Source: Mycolicibacillus koreensis (GTDB taxonomy: Bacteria; Actinomycetota; Actinomycetes; Mycobacteriales; Mycobacteriaceae). Taken from it: a stretch of 64,000 bases of DNA. Numbering within the stretch: the first letter of the stretch is position 1; every line of letters begins with the position of its first letter. The notes beneath the pieces were generated by a model that had not been told where the DNA came from, made no database searches, and saw nothing but the letters and a program-made list of their open reading frames with translations. Location: contig NZ_NCXO01000003.1 of assembly GCF_002104795.1 (NCBI RefSeq), positions 1-64,000 on the forward strand. The letters are read 5' to 3'. Made by a program: the position numbers and the translations under genes. This document shows, piece by piece, positions 58,463 to 64,000 of this stretch.

Positions 58463-58482
58463 CGGACCGGACGCCCGGTCCG
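58463..58482. terminator. GC-rich hairpin after the methyltransferase gene
   Basis: CGGACCGG and CCGGTCCG form 8-bp perfect arms around an ACGC loop, 18 nt after the stop at 58444 and just before the -10 of the next gene. There is no T-tract, so it is a mycobacterial-style terminator candidate or an operator. Confidence 0.4.
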
Positions 58483-58488
58483 CGCCGT

Positions 58489-58494
58489 TAGGGT
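58489..58494 (+). promoter_or_regulatory. -10 element for the DUF2804 gene
   Basis: TAGGGT lies 7 nt before the ATG at 58502. Confidence 0.5.
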
Positions 58495-58501
58495 CGGCCC
58501 T

Positions 58502-59518
58502 ATGCTCACCCCGGATCACCTGGTCGGCGGCGGCGTTCGACGCTACGGGCGATTCGCCCAGCGGTTCCGTGACACCAATCCCCTCGACGCCTACCGGGGT
58601 ATCGCGCGACTGTGGCACCGATGGCGCCTCAAAGAATGGGTCGGGTTCACGTTGATCCATCCGCAGCTCTCCGGCGCAATGATCATGCAGGACGCCAAAT
58701 ATCTGGCGTCCTCGGAGTTGTTCGTCCGTGATCGGTCGACCGGGGGCGCGGCGGAGAAGGCCGTGACGCTGCGCGGCGGTGGCGTCACGTTGCCCGACGA
58801 ACTGCTGCACGGCGGGACGTGCACGGTGGCCAAGCGTGGTTATCTGCTGCGCTACGACTTCGACGAGAGGGCGGGAACCGGCACGGTGCAGTTCGACTGC
58901 GCGGCCGACGCGTCCGGACCGGCGATCAGCGGGACCTTGACGCTCCACCTGCGGGAGGCGGCGCCGGCGCTGAGCATCAGCGCCAAGATCACCCCCAGCA
59001 TCGACTACTACACGTTCAAACAGCCGTTCCCGGTACAGGGCACGCTCACCCTCGGCGAGCACCGGTACCGGTTCGACCCGGAACGCGATTTCGCGATCAT
59101 CGACGAGAACCGCTCCCATTTCCCCTATTCGACCTCCTGGACCTGGGGCACGTTCGCCACCCGGGCGGCCGGTGGCATCGTCGGGTCCAGTTTCGTCGAC
59201 CGCGCAGAGTTCAGTGATGCCGACGACGAGTCGTCGAACTGGGTGCCCGGACAGGTCGAGCCATTGGCGGGCATCGAGTTCGACTGCGGGTTCAGCGATC
59301 CAGCCCCACCGGGGCGGGTGCGCGACCGGGACGGCCGACTCGACGTGACCTTTACCCCGGACTGGCGCAAGGACGTGAAGGTCAATCTGCTCGCTGCCGC
59401 GATCGACTACACCCAGCTCAGCGGCACCTATTGCGGCACTGTGACCTCGCTGGCCGGTGAGACCGTCAGGTTCGATGCGGTGCCGGGGGTGCTCGAACGG
59501 ATGAGGACGCGGTTTTGA
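58502..59518 (+). CDS. DUF2804-like conserved protein
   Basis: 338 residues, mostly beta-rich. LKEWVGFTLIHPQLSGAMIMQDAKYLASSELFVRD near the start and FAIIDENRSHFPYSTSWTWGTFATR in the middle (a D-E-N-R-xxxPY..W motif) resemble the lipocalin/tocopherol-cyclase-like DUF2804 family. No signal peptide or membrane helix. Function unknown. It is convergent with the DUF4185 gene, 10 nt apart. Confidence 0.7.
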   Translation: MLTPDHLVGGGVRRYGRFAQRFRDTNPLDAYRGIARLWHRWRLKEWVGFTLIHPQLSGAMIMQDAKYLASSELFVRDRSTGGAAEKAVTLRGGGVTLPDELLHGGTCTVAKRGYLLRYDFDERAGTGTVQFDCAADASGPAISGTLTLHLREAAPALSISAKITPSIDYYTFKQPFPVQGTLTLGEHRYRFDPERDFAIIDENRSHFPYSTSWTWGTFATRAAGGIVGSSFVDRAEFSDADDESSNWVPGQVEPLAGIEFDCGFSDPAPPGRVRDRDGRLDVTFTPDWRKDVKVNLLAAAIDYTQLSGTYCGTVTSLAGETVRFDAVPGVLERMRTRF

Positions 59519-59528
59519 CCCACCACGG

Positions 59529-60962
59529 CTACGGCAGAGCAACGCGCATCAGCGCGACGCTGTAGTCCGACCACTGCGACAGCGTGAAGTACAGCTCGTT
59601 GCCCTCCCCGGTGATCGCCGGTGAGCCGGGGTGGATGTAGGGGGCGTAGATCCCGGTGTTCATCGTCGATGACTGCACCAGCGTGGTGGTGCTGCTCCAC
59701 GGGCCCTCGGGGTTGTCGGCGGTGCGCATCACCACGTTGTTGAGGGTGTTGGTGTAGAGCATGATGAACTTGCCGAGGTGCTCGCTGTAGGCCACCGACA
59801 GCTCGCTGGCCCGGTCGGCGACGACCTGAATCGCCAAGAACGAGAACCACTTCAGCCATCCGAACGGGGTGTGGAATTCATAGGCCCACCGGTTGGTGAT
59901 CTCGTTCTCGGCAACCCGGGCCAAAAAGACCGAGCCGCCCCGGCCCGGGGTGGTGCCGTACTGGTAGACGTAGCCGCCGCTGCGCAGGTAGGCGTTCTGC
60001 TGGAAGTTCTGCTCGCCCCAGATGAAGAACACACTGGGCACGGCGAAGAACATCGACGGGCGGATGCTCGACTGGGGAACCGTCCACGTCTCGCCGTTGT
60101 CGTTGGAGACCGCCACCGCGGAGAAGTTCGTCGACCACGATCCGGGCTGGCCCCAGGCGCTGATCGACATGAAGTTGACGTACTGGGTGGTGCCCACGGA
60201 GATCGCGGCGGTCGGGATGACGGTCACCTCGTTTTGCACCAGGTTGAGACTAGCGATCACCTGCCGGGAGAAGTTGGACCCCGGCCCGCTGACCGGCGAG
60301 CCCGCCACGGGATTGCCGTAGGCGGGATCGGGCACCGTGATGCCGTTGACGGGGCTGAGGTCATTGCTTCGGAACAAGGTGTTGCTGCGCCACTGCTGGC
60401 CGGGCACACCGCAGTTGCCGAAGGTGTCGCCGAAGGCGTAGAGGATCTGGTGTTTGCCGCCGGCGCCGCCGTTGTCCCACGGGATCCCGAGGTCGGCACC
60501 GGAGATCGTGAACCTCGAGTAGGAGTTCGTCTGCGGTCCGGTGAGCCAGCCGGCCACCGTCGCCGCTTCGGTGGCCACGGCGGCCGGCGCCGCTGCCCGC
60601 GGAGCCGCGGGCGCCGGGGTGATCCCCGGCGGCGGGTCGGCGGTGGCCGGGTCGTCCGGGATCGGGTAGGTGCTGCCGTCGGGCAGCACCGCCGCACTGG
60701 GACGCACCACGCCCTCGTAGGGGTCGGGCGGCACCGTGCCCGGAGCGGCCGGCTTACGCCCGATCGGCAGGTGCGTGACCGGCAGCTGCGGCACCAGCTG
60801 GCGTTGCTGCGGTGCCTGCTGGGGCAACATCCGCGATTGCGCGCGGGGCTCCCACCCCGGCGAGCACGGATCGGCCTGGGCGGGGGCGGCGAAGGCGATG
60901 GGGATCACCGGCACCAGTGCGGCCACCAGCGCTGCCGAACCCAGCCGCCGATACCTCGTCAT
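59529..60962 (-). CDS. Secreted DUF4185-domain protein
   Basis: 477 residues from the ATG at 60962, preceded by AAGGA. An N-terminal signal peptide (LGSAALVAALVPVIPIAFAAPAQA-DPC) is followed by a Pro/Ala-rich linker to about residue 135. A five-bladed beta-propeller-like DUF4185 domain then carries YAFGDTFGNCG, NDNGETWTVPQ, GYVYQYGTTPGRGGSVFLARV and LSVAYSEHLGKFIMLYTN. DUF4185 proteins resemble glycosidases acting on cell-wall arabinan in actinobacteria; activity here is not established. Upstream in-frame Met/Val codons are possible alternative starts. Confidence 0.87.
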   Translation of the reverse strand: MTRYRRLGSAALVAALVPVIPIAFAAPAQADPCSPGWEPRAQSRMLPQQAPQQRQLVPQLPVTHLPIGRKPAAPGTVPPDPYEGVVRPSAAVLPDGSTYPIPDDPATADPPPGITPAPAAPRAAAPAAVATEAATVAGWLTGPQTNSYSRFTISGADLGIPWDNGGAGGKHQILYAFGDTFGNCGVPGQQWRSNTLFRSNDLSPVNGITVPDPAYGNPVAGSPVSGPGSNFSRQVIASLNLVQNEVTVIPTAAISVGTTQYVNFMSISAWGQPGSWSTNFSAVAVSNDNGETWTVPQSSIRPSMFFAVPSVFFIWGEQNFQQNAYLRSGGYVYQYGTTPGRGGSVFLARVAENEITNRWAYEFHTPFGWLKWFSFLAIQVVADRASELSVAYSEHLGKFIMLYTNTLNNVVMRTADNPEGPWSSTTTLVQSSTMNTGIYAPYIHPGSPAITGEGNELYFTLSQWSDYSVALMRVALP

Positions 60963-61131
60963 GTCGTCCTTCACGCGCATCCGTCCGTACCGGCCCACCC
61001 CGGAGTTACCCCTGCGACCCTAGCGACGGAAGTGACAGGTGAGCTTTCTGACGGTCGAATCGAGATCGGCTTGTGACCGTGTCGCGATCACCGGCGATCG
61101 CCGGCCGGCGAGAACATGCCGCCGCCGCGCC

Positions 61132-61752
61132 TCAGTTCTGCGCCGTGACGCACTGGCGGGCCTCGATCGCCCCACCGAGCCAGCGCCGCAGGAAACCGCG
61201 CAACTGCTCGGCCGTGCGCGCGGGTGCGTCCGGGGCGACGAAGAACGACAGCATGATCCGCAGTGTGAACTCGACCAGCTCATGCAGGTCGACGTCGGTG
61301 AAGCCGTAAGCCTCCCAGTCGACGTCGAACCGGTCGATCATCCGCATCCCGAAATCTCGGGCCTCCTCGGAGGCCAGGTCACCGGTGTGGTCGTGACCGG
61401 AGGTGCCCGAGAGCAGAATCCCCAGATGCGGGGTGGCACGAACCGCGTCGAGCGTGTACAGGGTGCCCTCGGTGAGCGCCTCGGCGGGGTCGGTGATGCC
61501 GCGCACGTGCTCGGTGAGGCGGTCGAAGAATCCATCCACCGAGGCGATCGCGGCCGCGCGCATCAACGCATCCGCGGTCGGGAAGTAGCGGTAGACGGTC
61601 TGGCGGATCACCCCCAACGAGCCGGCCACATCGGCGATCGTGACCGCGGCGCCGGTGGTGTCGATGAGGTCGACGGCGGCGGCGACGATGCGGGCGGTTG
61701 CCTCGTCGTCGGTCTTCGGCGGGTGCCCGCCCCATCCGCGTCTACGTGCCAT
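61132..61752 (-). CDS. TetR family transcriptional regulator
   Basis: 206 residues from the ATG at 61752. The N-terminal HTH is RIVAAAVDLIDTTGAAVTIADVAGSLGVIRQTVYRYFPTADALMRAA, a standard TetR domain, preceded by a basic ARRRGWGGHPPK arm. The ligand domain contains LSGTSGHDHTGDLASEEARDFG. It is divergent from the diiron-like gene over a 116-nt spacer that carries an inverted repeat overlapping its own TATGAT -10 (61809-61814), implying autoregulation. Confidence 0.92.
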   Translation of the reverse strand: MARRRGWGGHPPKTDDEATARIVAAAVDLIDTTGAAVTIADVAGSLGVIRQTVYRYFPTADALMRAAAIASVDGFFDRLTEHVRGITDPAEALTEGTLYTLDAVRATPHLGILLSGTSGHDHTGDLASEEARDFGMRMIDRFDVDWEAYGFTDVDLHELVEFTLRIMLSFFVAPDAPARTAEQLRGFLRRWLGGAIEARQCVTAQN

Positions 61753-61806
61753 CGGTTGCGCTCCGCCCTTCCCCGGACGGCGGCTTGACTGCCGACCGGC
61801 CGCTTG

Positions 61807-61840
61807 CAATCATACAGACATCCGTATTCGTGTGTGATTG
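61807..61840. promoter_or_regulatory. Inverted repeat in the tetR/diiron gene spacer, candidate TetR operator
   Basis: CAATCATACA (61807-61816) and TGTGTGATTG (61831-61840) pair at 9 of 10 positions around a 14-nt centre. The left arm covers the tetR -10 and the right arm abuts TATGTT (61841-61846), a likely -10 for the divergent gene, so one dimer pair could repress both. Confidence 0.55.
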
Positions 61841-61868
61841 TATGTTGTGATTCGAGGATGCCCACGCC

Positions 61869-62798
61869 ATGACCGATCTCCAAGTGCGCAAGATGCGTTT
61901 CGGGTTCGCCAACTACCCGGTCCCGTTCCTGTGGAACGAGTCCAACCCCGCGTTCTCGGCGATGGCCAACTCGGTGTCGTTCCTCGCCGTCGCGTTCGAG
62001 AACATGATCAGCGCGATGATCCCCGAGGCACAGAAGGTCATCACCGATCCGGCGATCGCCGAGGAGGCCGACGCGTTCGTCCGCCAGGAAGGCCAGCACT
62101 CCTGGGCACACCGCCAGCACGTCAAGGGGTTGATCAAGGCCTATCCGGGGTTGAAGGAGACCTTCAACGAGGTCCTCGCCGCGTTCGACGATCTCACCGA
62201 CAACACCCCGATGAAATACCGGTTGGCTTACACCGCCGATCTGGAGGCCACGTTCACCCCGGTGTTCAAGCTGATGCTCGACCACGACGACACCCTGTTC
62301 GCCCCTGGCGATGACCGGGTTGCCTCACTGTTCTTGTGGCACTTCGTCGAAGAGGTCGAACACCGCAGTTCTGCGTTGATCATCTACGACCACGTGGTCG
62401 GCAATCCCTTCTACCGGATGCGGGTGGCGCCCTCGGTGTTCAAACACGTCATGGCCACCCTGCGGATCGCCGCGCAGGGGTTCAACACCCATGTGCCTTT
62501 CGCCGACCGCAAGGTCGACGCGATGTCGACGTTCGTCCCCTACCGCTACAAGAAGATGGCGCTCGACCGGTTGCCGGTGCGCAAACCGGCCGACCACGGA
62601 CCGGTCGACAACGCCTTCGGCCACCTGCCGGTCCGCGAACAACTCACCGCGCTCGCCGGAGTGTTCCGCAGCCAGATGCCCTATCACAACCCGGCGAACG
62701 AAAAGCTGCCGGTCTTGGCCGACAGATGGTTTGATCGCTACAACGACGGCTACGACGTCACCCAGTGGTACACCGCCGCCACCGCCGCCCCCAACTAG
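61869..62798 (+). CDS. PF10118-type 'metal-dependent hydrolase', probable ferritin-like diiron protein
   Basis: 309 residues. Databases call this family a predicted metal-dependent hydrolase. The sequence shows two ExxH motifs, E74-G-Q-H77 in VRQEGQHSWAHRQH and E162-V-E-H165 in HFVEEVEHRSSAL. Additional Glu lie at 44 (AFENMI) and 125 (ADLEATF), each in helical stretches. That spacing is the six-ligand pattern of ferritin-like diiron oxidases and oxygenases. No signal peptide. It is followed after 22 nt by a polytopic membrane protein gene and is probably repressed by the divergent TetR protein. Confidence 0.85.
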   Translation: MTDLQVRKMRFGFANYPVPFLWNESNPAFSAMANSVSFLAVAFENMISAMIPEAQKVITDPAIAEEADAFVRQEGQHSWAHRQHVKGLIKAYPGLKETFNEVLAAFDDLTDNTPMKYRLAYTADLEATFTPVFKLMLDHDDTLFAPGDDRVASLFLWHFVEEVEHRSSALIIYDHVVGNPFYRMRVAPSVFKHVMATLRIAAQGFNTHVPFADRKVDAMSTFVPYRYKKMALDRLPVRKPADHGPVDNAFGHLPVREQLTALAGVFRSQMPYHNPANEKLPVLADRWFDRYNDGYDVTQWYTAATAAPN

Positions 62799-62820
62799 AA
62801 CCCCCGAGGTGAGGACCGCA

Positions 62821-64000
62821 ATGCCCGACCTGTGTACGGACACCTTCCAAGAGCTCGCCACGGCAATGGGTTTCACCTGCGCTGACACCGGCGGCCTCAT
62901 CGAGGTCCGCAACCCGTTCGCGTTGGAGAACTGGACGATGCCGGTGTTGGAGGTGACGATCATCCTCGGCGCGGTTTTAGCGCTGGTGTACGCGATCGGG
63001 CGCTACCGCCGCCACCATGACGCGACGAACCTGGTGCTGTGGTTCGGCGCGATCGCCTACCTTCTGATCATCGAACCGCCGCTGTATTTCCCCGGCGCCT
63101 TCGGGATCGCCGATCACGTCGACACGATGTTCGCCCACAACCTGTTCACGGTGGAATTCCTCTGGGGGCGGTTGCCGCTGTACATCGTGGCGATCTACCC
63201 GTTCATGGCGACGATCTCGTTTGAGATCGTCCGGGTTCTCGGCATTTTCCGCCGCTACGGCACGTTGGCCGGGGCGATCTGCGTCGGGTTGGTTCACCAC
63301 GCGTTCTACGAGATCTTCGACCACATCGGCCCCCAGCTGCGCTGGTGGGAATGGTCGCTGGACAACCCGATGAACCAGCCGTTCTTCGCCTCCGTGCCGA
63401 TGGGCAGCGTGGTGGTGTTCGCCGCACTGTGGCCGCTGTCGCTGGCATTCTGTGTGCAGTGGTTCGTCGGTCGCAACGTCGATCTCGGAAAGCGTTTGAG
63501 CGCACCGAGTTTGGTGTGGCGCACCGTCGCGGTCGGCGTGCTCGCCTCGCTGGGCACCGCGATCCTGCCGTTGCCCGCCACGATCACCCAGTGGGCCTCC
63601 GGCGGCCGCCTGCAGGGTTACGCCTACCTGCTGGAGTTGATCGCCGTTGCGGTGATCGCCGCGGTGATCTTCTACCGCCAGTGGGAGCGGCTGCGCATCC
63701 ACGGCGCCACCCACCTCGGCGGCGGGCTGACCTCCAGCGCTTATACCGACCGACTCATGGTCGGCTACGCCGCGGTGTATCTCGGTGTCATGGCGCTGCT
63801 GTGGCTGGCCGCGCTGCCTGACTATTTCGGGGCGGTCGGTGGCCGCACCGCCGACGGCAACCCGACCGGCAACCTCGTCTACGTGGTGCTGTGCTTCGCG
63901 ATCGCGGGGCTGACCACGGCCATGGCGATGAAAGCCAACTCCGGAAAGACGCCGTCGCCGACACGCAAGATCGCCGAAGGAGCACCCGCGCAACGCAGGT
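62821..64000 (+). CDS. Polytopic membrane protein (C-terminus beyond window)
   Basis: Open from the ATG at 62821 to the window end, at least 393 residues; GAGGTGAGG precedes the start. About eight to nine membrane helices can be seen: VTIILGAVLALVYAIG, LVLWFGAIAYLLII, LYIVAIYPFMATISFEIV, GAICVGLVHHAFYEIF, VVVFAALWPLSLAFCV, VAVGVLASLGTAIL, AYLLELIAVAVIAAVIF, VYLGVMALLWLAALP and LVYVVLCFAIAGLTTAMA. Loop residues include HNLF and HHAFYEIFDHIG. I do not recognise the family. It is the second gene of the TetR-controlled unit and could be the membrane partner of the diiron protein. Confidence 0.75.
   Translation, partial: MPDLCTDTFQELATAMGFTCADTGGLIEVRNPFALENWTMPVLEVTIILGAVLALVYAIGRYRRHHDATNLVLWFGAIAYLLIIEPPLYFPGAFGIADHVDTMFAHNLFTVEFLWGRLPLYIVAIYPFMATISFEIVRVLGIFRRYGTLAGAICVGLVHHAFYEIFDHIGPQLRWWEWSLDNPMNQPFFASVPMGSVVVFAALWPLSLAFCVQWFVGRNVDLGKRLSAPSLVWRTVAVGVLASLGTAILPLPATITQWASGGRLQGYAYLLELIAVAVIAAVIFYRQWERLRIHGATHLGGGLTSSAYTDRLMVGYAAVYLGVMALLWLAALPDYFGAVGGRTADGNPTGNLVYVVLCFAIAGLTTAMAMKANSGKTPSPTRKIAEGAPAQRR

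Overview
This is chromosomal DNA of a Mycobacteriaceae member, most likely a non-tuberculous mycobacterium. The base composition is very GC-rich and there are many GTG and TTG starts. The window holds mycobacteria-specific genes: a PPE protein, acpM/kasA/kasB, ptkA/ptpA, mscR, Hip1/CaeA and glnE/glnA2. From memory, the gene order largely follows M. tuberculosis Rv2215 to Rv2260, with several extra genes. There is no CRISPR array, insertion sequence, prophage or rRNA. Two RNA genes are present: RNase P RNA (rnpB) and tRNA-Val(TAC). No gene-free stretch exceeds 300 bases.

Layout. 1-1293: a truncated PPE gene with a His/Asp-rich segment, whose divergent upstream region carries two Zur-like boxes. 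1294-6944: lipoate block (dlaT, an epimerase, lipB, lipA, DUF4191) and an RDD membrane protein. 7003-8527: glnA1 behind a double GlnR box. 8566-13369: an accessory block (DUF559 protein, a small ORF, dtd, DoxX, FadE, LLM oxidoreductase, hotdog protein) between glnA1 and glnE, which I recall as neighbours in M. tuberculosis. 13417-22449 (minus): glnE, glnA2, two TAP-type serine hydrolases including Hip1, and a WS/DGAT acyltransferase. 22590-27520: panB, a CYTH-CHAD protein, rnpB, a DUF222/HNH protein and a 2OG-Fe(II) oxygenase. 27531-36943: RNase HI-phosphatase, zinc-ribbon and Nif3 proteins, cobC, ptkA-ptpA-SURF1, cobD, an MpaB-like protein, tRNA-Val, ahpE and DUF3052. 37147-46810: aceE, the PucR-type regulator MabR, and the FAS-II operon fabD-acpM-kasA-kasB-accD6 behind a palindromic operator. 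46982-52882: divergent SDR/LysR pair, glpD, an AGPS-like flavoprotein and a diacylglycerol kinase. 52892-60962: DUF3145, a serine beta-lactamase-fold protein, a methyltransferase, mscR with an MBL-fold hydrolase, a SABATH-type carboxyl methyltransferase, DUF2804 and a secreted DUF4185 protein. 61132-64000: a TetR regulator divergent from a predicted ferritin-like diiron protein and a polytopic membrane protein that runs off the window.

How the genes work together. LipB and LipA make the lipoyl group carried by DlaT, the E2 partner of AceE (E1). PDH output and AccD6-derived malonyl units feed FAS-II mycolate elongation. GlnE adenylylates the glutamine synthetase encoded by glnA1. GlpD, the AGPS-like enzyme and the diacylglycerol kinase form a glycerolipid group. 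MscR and its coupled MBL partner belong to mycothiol-dependent aldehyde/NO detoxification. Many genes have a TANNNT -10 hexamer 6-8 nt before the start codon, the mycobacterial leaderless-mRNA pattern, which was used to choose starts.

The least expected signals are: (i) the PPE gene with a 6-His/7-Asp segment and a duplicated Zur-like box upstream; (ii) two copies of a ~73-nt interrupted palindrome, each between convergent genes, one supplying the stop codon of a DUF559 gene; (iii) a diiron ligand pattern in a protein normally called a hydrolase, in a TetR-controlled membrane operon.
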